From positions 1 to 64,000 of the forward strand of contig JAWKJM010000008.1 of NCBI GenBank assembly GCA_041393775.1: a DNA stretch of 64,000 bases. The letters are read 5' to 3'. A model generated the notes under the pieces. That model did no database searches. It was not told where the DNA came from and was given only the letters and a program-made list of their open reading frames with translations. A program made the translations under genes and the position numbers. How positions within the stretch are numbered: the stretch's first letter is position 1; each line of letters begins with the position of its first letter. Below are positions 36,164 to 43,988 of the stretch, piece by piece. Origin of the DNA: JADKAV01 sp041393775 (GTDB lineage: Bacteria; Actinomycetota; Actinomycetes; S36-B12; UBA10799).

Positions 36164-36473
36164 GCAGTTCCAGGGCGCGGTCGCGGTCGGACTCCCAGAC
36201 CATCAACCGCGGGCCGTCGGTCGTGCGCACGAGGTTCACCCGCAGTCCCGCGTCCTCGAGCATGTGCCGCTGCATCTCAGCGCGGATGTAGTCCTCCGCA
36301 CCGGCCACCGGCACCATCAGCCCGTAGTCGCCGGAACCGCCCGGCCGGGAGTCCCTTGCCACCAGTGAACCGCCGGTTCCGAACGCCCAGCGCAGCAGCA
36401 GGATCATCACGGCCATGATCGCTAGGGCGACCAGCGGACCGAAGATGTACGAGTACGTGGACCAAGCCGGCAC
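36144..36473 (-). CDS. Small single-helix membrane protein of unknown function
   Basis: This ~109-residue protein has one N-terminal membrane helix (FGPLVALAIMAVMILLLRWAF) and a soluble domain with DYGLMVPVAGAEDYIRAEM and an acidic/Arg-rich end that resembles a small regulatory fold. GTG at 36473 has ACAATT exactly 6 nt upstream, so it is preferred to the ATG at 36509. Similar proteins of this size occur widely in actinobacteria without known function. Confidence 0.7.
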   Translation of the reverse strand: MPAWSTYSYIFGPLVALAIMAVMILLLRWAFGTGGSLVARDSRPGGSGDYGLMVPVAGAEDYIRAEMQRHMLEDAGLRVNLVRTTDGPRLMVWESDRDRALELLSRGDV

Positions 36474-36532
36474 GCCCTCAATTGTGCGCCCCTGCGGCCG
36501 GAGTCGCATCCTGCGGCGGCTAGCCTCGAAAC

Positions 36533-37378
36533 ATGAAAATCGGAGTGGTGGGCGCCGGTCTGATGGGCGCGGGGATTGCGCAGGTTTCGGCCGTTGCCGG
36601 ACATGACGTGGTGTTGCAGGACGTCAGCGACGGGGCCGCCGGTCGCGGTCGCGACGGTATCGCGATGTCATTGGCCAAATTCGCCGAGAAGGGCAAGATC
36701 AGCGTCGAGGATTCCGCGGCCGCGCTTGAGCGCGTGCACACGACCACCGACCTCGACGCCATGAGCGAGGTCGAGATCGTCGTGGAGGCAGTGTTCGAGA
36801 AGATCGAGATCAAGTCGGAGATCTTCGAGCGACTGGACCGGATCTGTGGCGATGGCACACTCCTGGCCACGAACACCTCGGCCATTCCGATCACAACCAT
36901 CGCGGCCGTCACTTCGCGGCCCGAGCAGGTGGTGGGAACGCACTTCTTCTCCCCGGTTCCGCTGATGAAACTGTGCGAATTGGTGCGTGGGTACAAGACA
37001 GCGGACGAGTCTCTGGACCGGGCCCGAGCCTTCGCGGAGGGCATCGGCAAGACCGTGGTCGTGGTGAACCGGGATGTGGCCGGGTTCGTGACCACCCGCT
37101 TGATCACGGCCCTTTCGATGGAGGCGATCGCATTGGTCGAGTCCGGGGTCGCGACCGCGGAAGACGTCGATGTCGCGTGCCGCCTCGGCTTCGGTCATGC
37201 GATGGGCCCGCTGGAGACCGCCGACATGACCGGGGTCGACATCATCCTGAACGCGACGTCCAACATCTACACGGACACCCAGGACGAGAAGTTCAACCCG
37301 CCGGAGGTGTTGCGCCGGATGGTGGTGGCTGGGGACCTGGGCCGCAAGTCTGGCAAGGGCTTCTACGACTACTCGTGA
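36533..37378 (+). CDS. 3-hydroxybutyryl-CoA dehydrogenase
   Basis: This 281-residue enzyme oxidises or forms 3-hydroxyacyl-CoA with NAD(P). The Rossmann loop is VGAGLMGAGIAQ (residues 5-16). VVEAVFEKIEIK, ATNTSAIPI and the HFFSPVPLMKL catalytic His region (His-Glu dyad) are present. The C-terminal domain is PLETADMTGVDIILN. TAGCCT lies 6 nt before the ATG (leaderless). Together with thiolase it could supply hydroxybutyryl-CoA to the ethylmalonyl-CoA route. It overlaps the next gene by 4 bp. Confidence 0.93.
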   Translation: MKIGVVGAGLMGAGIAQVSAVAGHDVVLQDVSDGAAGRGRDGIAMSLAKFAEKGKISVEDSAAALERVHTTTDLDAMSEVEIVVEAVFEKIEIKSEIFERLDRICGDGTLLATNTSAIPITTIAAVTSRPEQVVGTHFFSPVPLMKLCELVRGYKTADESLDRARAFAEGIGKTVVVVNRDVAGFVTTRLITALSMEAIALVESGVATAEDVDVACRLGFGHAMGPLETADMTGVDIILNATSNIYTDTQDEKFNPPEVLRRMVVAGDLGRKSGKGFYDYS

Positions 37379-37875
37379 ACAACAACCCCGCGGGGACCGT
37401 CCGGACGGTGTCACCGGGCCGGATCTCCACGCTCGTGTACGCGGCGCTGAGCCTGCTGGCCATCGCGGCCGCGGCAACAGCGAAGGGTTACGCCGACACT
37501 CTGGCCGAGTTCGTCTTCGTGGTCCTCGTATCCGCCGCCGGCCTGGTAGTCGCCCATCTCTGGTCGGCGGTGTTGGCCAGGCGATTGATCGATCCTGCCT
37601 CGCTGACCAGGGCGCGGCTCAGCCACGAGGCCGTGACCAGTTCGACGATGGCCCTCCCAGGGGTTCTGATGGCGGTGGTGGCCTGGCTGAGCCATCTGGT
37701 GTCTGGCCGGATCGAAACGTCGGTCACGGTGGCAATGGGCGTCCTGGTGGTGGTGTTGTTCGCCTACACGTGGGCCGGCACGACGCGCGGGGCGAGCCGT
37801 CTGTCCGGACTGCTGTGGGCGCTCGGGACCGCGGGCGTCGGGGCGCTCATGATCGTCTTCAAGGTCCTGGTCTGA
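37375..37875 (+). CDS. Four-helix membrane protein of unknown function
   Basis: This ~166-residue protein has four hydrophobic stretches (about residues 17-37, 42-62, 86-104 and 108-130, with a further one near the end). GTG at 37375 overlaps the dehydrogenase stop (GTGA). Its stop overlaps the nucS start, so the three genes are probably co-transcribed. I do not recognise the family. Confidence 0.68.
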   Translation: MNNNPAGTVRTVSPGRISTLVYAALSLLAIAAAATAKGYADTLAEFVFVVLVSAAGLVVAHLWSAVLARRLIDPASLTRARLSHEAVTSSTMALPGVLMAVVAWLSHLVSGRIETSVTVAMGVLVVVLFAYTWAGTTRGASRLSGLLWALGTAGVGALMIVFKVLV

Positions 37876-38546
37876 TGCGGCTGGTGGTGGCCGAGTGCCA
37901 GGTCGACTATGTCGGCCGATTGAGCGCACACCTGCCGATGGCCCGGCGGCTGCTGTTGCTCAAGGCCGACGGTTCGGTCTCGGTGCACGCGGACGACCGC
38001 GCCTACAAGCCTTTGAACTGGATGAGCCCACCGTGCGCGATGCAGGAGATCGACGACGACGAGCACACTGTGTGGGAAGTCACGAACAAGGCCGGCGAGA
38101 AGTTGATCATCCGGCTGGGCGTGATCGAACACGACTGGTCCGGCCAGTTTGGACAGGACCCGGGCCTGGTCAAGGACGGGGTCGAGGCCCACCTGCAGGA
38201 GTTGTTGGCAGAACAGGTGAAGACCTTCGGTGATGGCTGGGTCCTGGTCCGCCGGGAGTACCCGACCGCTATCGGCCCGGTCGACCTGCTGTGCCGGGAC
38301 GCCGACGGGGCAGCAGTCGCAGTCGAGGTCAAGCGCCGGGGCGAGATCGACGGCGTGGAACAGTTGACCCGGTACCTCGAGTTGCTCAACCGCGACCCGC
38401 TGCTGGCGCCGGTGGCCGGTGTACTCGCCGCCCAGGAGATCAAGCCGCAGGCGCGGACGTTGGCGCAAGATCGCGGGATCCGGTGCGTGGAGGTCGACTA
38501 TGATCTGTTGCGCGGGTATGAGGATGTCGAATCCCGGTTGTTCTAG
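37875..38546 (+). CDS. nucS: Mismatch endonuclease NucS/EndoMS
   Basis: This 223-residue endonuclease cleaves both strands at mismatches and replaces MutS/MutL repair in most actinobacteria. The catalytic PD-(D/E)xK site is readable: D137 in GPVDLLC, and E151 and K153 in VAVEVKRRG, with the family spacing of 14 and 2. The N-terminal DNA-binding domain starts MRLVVAECQVDYVGRL. The C-terminus YEDVESRLF resembles a beta-clamp-interaction tail. The ATG overlaps the upstream stop. Confidence 0.95.
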   Translation: MRLVVAECQVDYVGRLSAHLPMARRLLLLKADGSVSVHADDRAYKPLNWMSPPCAMQEIDDDEHTVWEVTNKAGEKLIIRLGVIEHDWSGQFGQDPGLVKDGVEAHLQELLAEQVKTFGDGWVLVRREYPTAIGPVDLLCRDADGAAVAVEVKRRGEIDGVEQLTRYLELLNRDPLLAPVAGVLAAQEIKPQARTLAQDRGIRCVEVDYDLLRGYEDVESRLF

Positions 38547-38562
38547 CCCTGGTGGCCGACGT

Positions 38563-38675
38563 TGTGACGAAGTTGTCGGCCCACACCCCGCTTTGTGACG
38601 AAGGTGTGGGGTTCAGCCCGGCCGGACCCCACACCTTCGTCACAACTCTTCCCGTTGGAGGACAACTTCGTCACA
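38563..38675. repeat. Family A element, copy A6 (113 bp)
   Basis: Arms: a TGTGACGAAGTTG, b TGTGACGAAGGTG, b' CACCTTCGTCACA, a' CAACTTCGTCACA; both pairs are perfect, with spacers of 18, 25 and 18 bp. The inner stem continues past the arm as TGGGG/CCCCA, where most copies have CGCGG and its partner, a compensating change. It lies between the convergent nucS and GNAT genes. Confidence 0.94.
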
Positions 38676-38691
38676 GCGACGCCGCTCGCGG

Positions 38692-39537
38692 CTAGAGATC
38701 GATAGCCCAATGCGTGAATGAGCGCTCCACGGTCATTCCGAGGTGCGTGTAGACCTCTAGCGCCGCGGCGTTGGAGTCCGTCGACAACCGTACGTGGGGG
38801 TGACCTGCGGCGGCGGCGCGGTCCCGGGCTGCCCTGAGCAGTTCCCGGGCCAGCCCCTGCCGGCGGTGGTCGGCCGCGACGGCCAGTTTGTCCACCCAGA
38901 TCTCGCCGGCCTCGATGAGGAAGGCTGCAGCAACCACTTCGTCCCCTGCCCTGATCACCAGCAGGTCGTCGGGTTCGAAACCAGGGCGCTCGACTGTGGC
39001 CGACCGCCAGTGCTCGCGGCTCTCCGGTCGCCTGTCGGCGTGTTCGGCGAAGGCCGCCTCGAACAGGTCGAGCGCTGCGTCGACTTCGCCGGCTCTGGCC
39101 GGTCCGGCGCTGTGTGCTCCGGCCTCGGAAGGCACGGCGAGCACCCACGAGGTGTAGCGCGGCGTGTAGCCGTGCGCGATGAACCAGGCCACCACGTCGC
39201 TGCGGACATCGTCGATCGTCTGGCCGATTCGCTGCGCCCCGAGTGAGGCCGCCCGCCACTGCGACCATCGAAGTATCCAGTCGCCGATGCCCTGGCGCCG
39301 GGCCGACGGGTGGACGTCCGCCCAGCGTTTGCGGGGGTCCCAGAGCATGGCCCAACCCACGATCCGGCTGTTCTGAACGATCACCACCGCGTCTCGCTCG
39401 CGGTCGATTCGGGCCAAGTCGCTCACGACATCCGCGCTCTCCAGCATGATCTCGCCGGTGTCAGCGAGTTCGCACTCGTTGACCATGCAGACCACGGCTT
39501 CGATGTCCTCGTCAGCAAGAGGTCTCGCGTGCCACAC
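38692..39537 (-). CDS. Double-GNAT acetyltransferase (mycothiol synthase-like layout)
   Basis: This ~281-residue protein has two tandem GNAT domains. The first (about 1-130) has VVIVQNSRIVGWAMLW and an acetyl-CoA loop ARRQGIGDWIL. The second (about 150-281) has VDKLAVAADHRRQGLARELL. This two-domain build matches mycothiol synthase MshD and related proteins, but no mycothiol gene adjoins it, so the substrate is open. GTG at 39537 has GACAAT 6 nt upstream. It is divergent from the dehydrogenase gene with 42 bp between starts. A longer open frame on this strand is a shadow of that gene. Confidence 0.78.
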   Translation of the reverse strand: MWHARPLADEDIEAVVCMVNECELADTGEIMLESADVVSDLARIDRERDAVVIVQNSRIVGWAMLWDPRKRWADVHPSARRQGIGDWILRWSQWRAASLGAQRIGQTIDDVRSDVVAWFIAHGYTPRYTSWVLAVPSEAGAHSAGPARAGEVDAALDLFEAAFAEHADRRPESREHWRSATVERPGFEPDDLLVIRAGDEVVAAAFLIEAGEIWVDKLAVAADHRRQGLARELLRAARDRAAAAGHPHVRLSTDSNAAALEVYTHLGMTVERSFTHWAIDL

Positions 39538-39579
39538 CCACCTATTGTCCCGCAGGTCTGCTTTGCCAGACTTAGGGGC

Positions 39580-41253
39580 ATGGCTGAGAAAACGGTGGCA
39601 ATCGTCGGGGTGGGTACGGTCGGATCGCAGGTGGCGGAACTGGCCAGACAGGCTGGCTGGACAGTGATCGGCATCGAGAAGAGTGAGGCCGGTGCGACCG
39701 GTGCCTCCGAACGCACAGGCGTGGCCGTGACCACTGCCCTGACCGACGCCCACGAGGCCTCGATCGTGATCGAATGCCTGCCCGAGTCGCGCGACATCAA
39801 GCACGCCGTGTTCGCTGACATCGGCGCGACCGCAGCCGCCGACGCCGTACTGGTGACCACTGCCACCGCTCTGTCGGTGACCGACTTGGCGCTGAGCAGT
39901 GGCCGGCCCAACCGGGTCGTCGGCCTGTCCATGCCCCATGACCCCGCGCGCACCCACGTCGAGTTGGTTCGTCCCGACTTCGCCGACAACGACGCGGTCG
40001 AGGCGATCGAGGGTTTCCTGGCCGACATCGGCCGCGAGGCCACCGTGGTCCGGTCCAAGCCGGGCTACATCGCCGACGGATTGCTGTTCGGCTACCTCAA
40101 CCACGCCGTGACGATGTACGAGGCGGGCTATGCCAGTCGCGACGACATCGACGCCGCGATGCGGTTCGGATGCGGGTACCCGATCGGACCGCTGGCCCTG
40201 CTCGACAAGATCGGCATCGACACCGCCTATGACGTGCTGGACGCGCTGTACGCGACCACCGGCCGGCGCCTGCACGCGCCGGCGCCGATCCTCAAGCAGA
40301 TGATCGCTGCCGGTCGCACCGGTGAGAAGACCGGCCGGGGCTTCTACGATCACTCCGGCGGCGCCGACCAAGACGCGTCGGCGGCGACGTCGGGCGACCT
40401 GCGCCCCGTGTCGTCGGTTGGGGTTGTGGGGACCGGGACCATGGCCAGCGGCATCGTCGAGGTCTTCGCCAAGAGTGGTTACGACGTGGTGTTCGTGGCC
40501 CGCAGCGACGAGAAGGTGGCCGGGGTCCGGGCGGCGATCACCAAGTCGCTGGACAAGGCGGTCGCCAAGGGCAAGATGACCGAGGAGGTCCGCGACGAGG
40601 TGCTCGGCCGCATCACCGGGGACACCGGCCGTGAGGCTCTGGCTGAGGTCGACCTCGTGGTGGAAGCCATCGTGGAGGACCTCGACGTCAAACTGGATCT
40701 CTTCCGCGACCTCGACCGGGTCTGCAAGCCGGGTGCGATCCTGGCCACGACCACGTCCTCCTTGCCGGTGGTCGAGATGGCCGCGGTGACCAGTCGCCCC
40801 CAGGATGTCGTCGGGATGCACTTCTTCAACCCTGCGCCGATCATGAAGCTGGTCGAGGTGGTCAGCCCGCTGACCACGGCCACGGATGTCACGGACACCG
40901 TCGTCGACTTGTGCGCCAAGGTTGGCAAGCATGCCGTGAAATGCGGCGACCGGGCGGGGTTCATCGTCAATGCCTTGCTCTTCCCGTATCTGAATGACGC
41001 CGTGCTGCTGCTGGAGTCGCACTACGCGACGGCTGACCAGATCGATACCGTCATGACCAAGGGTGCGGGTCTTCCGCTCGGTCCGTTCGCCCTTCTGGAT
41101 GTCGTGGGCAACGATGTGTCGTTGGCGATCGAGCAGACGCTGAACGCCGAGTTCCGGATGCCCGAACTCGCGCCGGCACGCCTGCTCGAACAGATGGTGG
41201 AAGCGGGATACCTGGGCCGCAAGACCGGCCGGGGCTTCCGCACATACCGCTGA
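39580..41253 (+). CDS. Tandem 3-hydroxyacyl-CoA dehydrogenase (two fused modules, first one degenerate)
   Basis: This ~557-residue protein consists of two complete dehydrogenase modules. The first (1-270) has VGVGTVGSQVAELA and the helical domain PLALLDKIGIDTAYDVLDALY, but its catalytic HFFNPAP-type region reads MPHDPARTHVELVRP and VECLP replaces VVEA. The second (about 285-557) is canonical: VGTGTMASGIVEVF, VVEAIVEDLDVK, MHFFNPAPIMKLVEV and PLGPFALLDVVG. It probably acts on longer hydroxyacyl-CoAs or hydroxybutyryl-CoA. The N-terminal half may be structural or may have a new substrate. ATG 39580 is chosen; an upstream in-frame start (39310) lies over the GNAT gene. Confidence 0.88.
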   Translation: MAEKTVAIVGVGTVGSQVAELARQAGWTVIGIEKSEAGATGASERTGVAVTTALTDAHEASIVIECLPESRDIKHAVFADIGATAAADAVLVTTATALSVTDLALSSGRPNRVVGLSMPHDPARTHVELVRPDFADNDAVEAIEGFLADIGREATVVRSKPGYIADGLLFGYLNHAVTMYEAGYASRDDIDAAMRFGCGYPIGPLALLDKIGIDTAYDVLDALYATTGRRLHAPAPILKQMIAAGRTGEKTGRGFYDHSGGADQDASAATSGDLRPVSSVGVVGTGTMASGIVEVFAKSGYDVVFVARSDEKVAGVRAAITKSLDKAVAKGKMTEEVRDEVLGRITGDTGREALAEVDLVVEAIVEDLDVKLDLFRDLDRVCKPGAILATTTSSLPVVEMAAVTSRPQDVVGMHFFNPAPIMKLVEVVSPLTTATDVTDTVVDLCAKVGKHAVKCGDRAGFIVNALLFPYLNDAVLLLESHYATADQIDTVMTKGAGLPLGPFALLDVVGNDVSLAIEQTLNAEFRMPELAPARLLEQMVEAGYLGRKTGRGFRTYR

Positions 41254-41275
41254 GGCGGGCACCTACCCTGGCGGT

Positions 41276-41533
41276 ATGGGTCGCCGGAACCGACGTCGCG
41301 AGGACGAGGTGCGCCCCCTGTCCGGTGGCTACGCCAGTCGCCGCACGGAGGGCGACTTCATCGTCCAGAACGTCTCGGGGGCCCAAGCCGTCAAGCCCTA
41401 CGTCTGCCCGGGGTGCAACCAGCGGATCGCGGTCGGGACCTCCCATGTGGTCGTGTGGTCACAACACCGCGGCCCGGATGACCGCCGGCACTGGCACAGT
41501 CCGTGCTGGTCGCGCGCCCGTCACTCGATGTGA
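41276..41533 (+). CDS. Small zinc-ribbon-like protein
   Basis: This 85-residue basic protein has CPGCNQRI and a later HWHSPCW, giving three cysteines and several histidines that could bind zinc. The N-terminus is Arg-rich. TACCCT is 6 nt before the ATG (leaderless). Small proteins with this shape are frequent in actinobacteria; the function is not known. It overlaps the convergent OsmC gene by 13 bp. Confidence 0.7.
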   Translation: MGRRNRRREDEVRPLSGGYASRRTEGDFIVQNVSGAQAVKPYVCPGCNQRIAVGTSHVVVWSQHRGPDDRRHWHSPCWSRARHSM

Positions 41534-41928
41534 GTGCCGATGGCGGTGGGCCGCTCGATCGTGCGTCCCACGGTGCAGAGGCGATCATGGGAACGCTGGA
41601 TCGCCGCGGGCAGGGCGATGCGCGCCCGGTCCCCGTCGGAACCCTCGGGAAATCTCAACCTGAAGGTGACCGTTAGGTCTGCCAGTACGTTCCCGTCGAC
41701 AGCGTCCTTGACCGACTCGGCATCCGCGACGATCACGAATTCGTCTGGTTCGGCGCGGCGCGACGTCAGGTAGTCGACGTCCATGCCGGTGCACCCCGCC
41801 AGAGCCACGAGCAGCAGTTCCACCGGGGAGAAATCGTCCTCACCTTCCCCGAAGTGCAGTTGTGCGCCTGCGAGATTGGTCGCAATGTAGGAACCGAGTT
41901 GGTCACGGGTGACGGTCACGCTGGTCAT
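41521..41928 (-). CDS. OsmC/Ohr-family protein
   Basis: This ~135-residue protein has the OsmC fold: DDFSPVELLLVALAGCTGMDVDYL carries the first conserved cysteine, and SHDRLCTVGRTIE the second. Two cysteines of this kind reduce organic hydroperoxides in the family. ATG at 41928 is chosen because TAGGTT is exactly 6 nt upstream; GTG at 41934 would fall inside that spacer. Confidence 0.88.
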   Translation of the reverse strand: MTSVTVTRDQLGSYIATNLAGAQLHFGEGEDDFSPVELLLVALAGCTGMDVDYLTSRRAEPDEFVIVADAESVKDAVDGNVLADLTVTFRLRFPEGSDGDRARIALPAAIQRSHDRLCTVGRTIERPTAIGTHIE

Positions 41929-42036
41929 CGGCACAACCTAACAGTCACAGGGTTCCGTGACTCACCGTAGCCGTCGGTGCCGAGATCGCTTCACCGAGCC
42001 CGGGTGGGTAACTTGGGTTCGGATTTGGAGGGGTTC

Positions 42037-43004
42037 GTGGAGGAAGCGGTCTACCGGACGATTCTGGATCAGATGGAGGACGGGGTCTACTTCGTCGACC
42101 GCGACCGGCGCATCACCTACTGGAACTCCGGTGCCGAGCACATTACGGGATACTCCGCCGACGAGGTTCTCCAGCACTCCTGTTCCGAGGGGATCCTGCG
42201 CCATGTCAGCGAGAAGGGCCGACAACTGTGTATCAGCGGGTGCCCTCTGTCCGCCGTGAGACGGACGGGAAGCCACGCACGGCACAGGTCTACCTCCACC
42301 ACAAGCAGGGGCACCGGGTCCCTGTCCTGGTGAAGGGCAGCGCCATCCGGGACTCACAGGGCGACGTCGTGGGATCGGTCGAGGTGTTCCACCGCCGGCC
42401 GTCCACCCGTTTCGCGCAGATCACGCAGCGGGAGCGTGATGAAGATGCCTACATCGATCCGCTGACCGACTTGGGCAACCGCCGGTTCGGGGAGGCGCAC
42501 ATCCAACCGGTGCTGGCGGCCGTCGCGGCAGGGGCGACCACGCTGGGCTTGGTGTTCATCGACATCGACCACTTCAAGGCCATCAACGACACCCATGGCC
42601 ATCGAACCGGAGACGCCGTTCTGCGCATGGTGGGGCAGAGTCTGGCAAACGGACTCCGGAACTCGGATTGGCCGATCCGGTGGGGAGGCGAGGAGTTCCT
42701 GGCCGTCCTGCCGGGCATCCGGCCCGAAGGTCTCGAGGTAGCCGCGGAGCGGCTGCGGATGCTGGTCGAGCACTCCTGGATCCAGGTCGGCGATCAGCGG
42801 GTGAGTGTGACGATCTCATCGGGGCTGGTGATGGTGGATCCGGACGAGGATCTCGAGCATGCACTCGACCGTGCGGACCGGCTGATGTACCAGAGCAAGG
42901 CCGCGGGCCGCAATCTGTGCTCGTCCGACAGCGGCGTGCTCCTGCGGACAGCCCGGACACCGGTCCTGGATATGGGCATGCCGGGTGGTCCACGGACTGT
43001 GTGA
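42037..43004 (+). pseudogene. PAS-GGDEF diguanylate cyclase split by a frameshift
   Basis: A PAS domain (YRTILDQMEDGVYFVDRDRR to CISGCPLSAV) is read from the GTG at 42037, which has GGAGG 5 nt upstream. At about 42258 homology passes into another frame, where TDGKPRTAQVYLHHKQGHRV finishes the PAS/PAC region. A full GGDEF domain follows (VFIDIDHFKAIND, active-site RWGGEEF). One missing base would restore a single ~322-residue protein. The cyclase domain itself looks intact and could be expressed from the GTG at 42228. The frameshift may be a real mutation, a phase-variable state or a sequencing error. Confidence 0.82.
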
Positions 43005-43088
43005 TCAGACAGCTACGAGGGTCGCCGAGGCGGGCATCCACGAGTCGGTCAGCGCAGTTCGCCCCGGCTCCCGGAGTACCGTGAAGGC

Positions 43089-43988
43089 ATGGCGTCGGTG
43101 ATCGAAATGCAGGGTGTGGTCAAACGGTTCGGCAGTACCGTGGCGCTGGACGGACTGGATCTGGAGGTCGAGGCCGGGGAGGTGCACTCCTTCCTGGGGC
43201 CCAACGGCGCGGGGAAGACGACGACCCTTCGGATTCTGCTCGGCCTGCTGAGCGTCGATGCCGGGACGACCAGCCTGCTCGGCGGCGATCCTTGGGCAGA
43301 TGCAGTGGACCTACACAAGAAAATCGCATACGTGCCCGGCGAGGTGAGCCTGTGGCCACAGTTGTCCGGCGGCGAGGTGATCGACCTGCTGGGCAGGTTG
43401 CGCGGAGGACTCGACGCGCAGCGGCGTGATCGGTACATCGAGATGTTCGAACTCGATCCGCGGAAGAAGTCCCGGACGTACTCCAAGGGCAACCGGCAGA
43501 AAGTGGCCCTGATCTCGGCGCTGGCAAGCGACGTACCATTGCTGCTGCTGGACGAGCCCACGGCCGGTCTTGACCCCTTGATGGAGGCTCGATTCCGGGA
43601 CTGCGTGCATGAGTTCCGCGGCAATGGCGGGACCGTCCTTCTGAGCAGTCACATCCTCAGCGAGGCCGAGGCGCTGTCCGACCGGGTCACCATCATCCGC
43701 AACGGCAGGGCGATGGAGAGCGGCACCCTGGCCCAGTTGCGCCACCTTGCACGGACGAAGGTGACGGCATCGGTCTCCTCGGCGTCGATCGAGTTCGCGG
43801 ACATCCCCGGGATTCACGCGCTGAGCGTGGACGATCACACTGTGACCTGCGAAGTGGACGAGGACGGCATGGCGCCTTTGCTGGCCAGGCTGTCGGATGC
43901 GGGAGTCTATTCGCTGACCAGCGCCCAGCCGACGCTGGAGGAGGTCTTCCTGCGTCACTACAAGAGCGAGGATCCCGCGCATGTCTGA
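43089..43988 (+). CDS. ABC transporter ATP-binding protein (drug/polyketide exporter type)
   Basis: This 299-residue ATPase has Walker A LGPNGAGKTT (residues 36-45), a signature-like TYSKGNRQKVAL, Walker B LLLLDEPTAGLDPL and the H-loop LLSSHILSE. A C-terminal domain typical of DrrA-like exporters follows. The signature reads SKGNR where most ATPases have SGGQ. TACCGT is 6 nt before the ATG (leaderless). It overlaps the permease gene by 8 bp. Confidence 0.93.
   Translation: MASVIEMQGVVKRFGSTVALDGLDLEVEAGEVHSFLGPNGAGKTTTLRILLGLLSVDAGTTSLLGGDPWADAVDLHKKIAYVPGEVSLWPQLSGGEVIDLLGRLRGGLDAQRRDRYIEMFELDPRKKSRTYSKGNRQKVALISALASDVPLLLLDEPTAGLDPLMEARFRDCVHEFRGNGGTVLLSSHILSEAEALSDRVTIIRNGRAMESGTLAQLRHLARTKVTASVSSASIEFADIPGIHALSVDDHTVTCEVDEDGMAPLLARLSDAGVYSLTSAQPTLEEVFLRHYKSEDPAHV

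Noticed and set aside
38692..41262. 856-codon minus-strand frame
   Set aside because: Only the last ~281 residues are a real GNAT protein; the rest is antisense to the tandem dehydrogenase gene.
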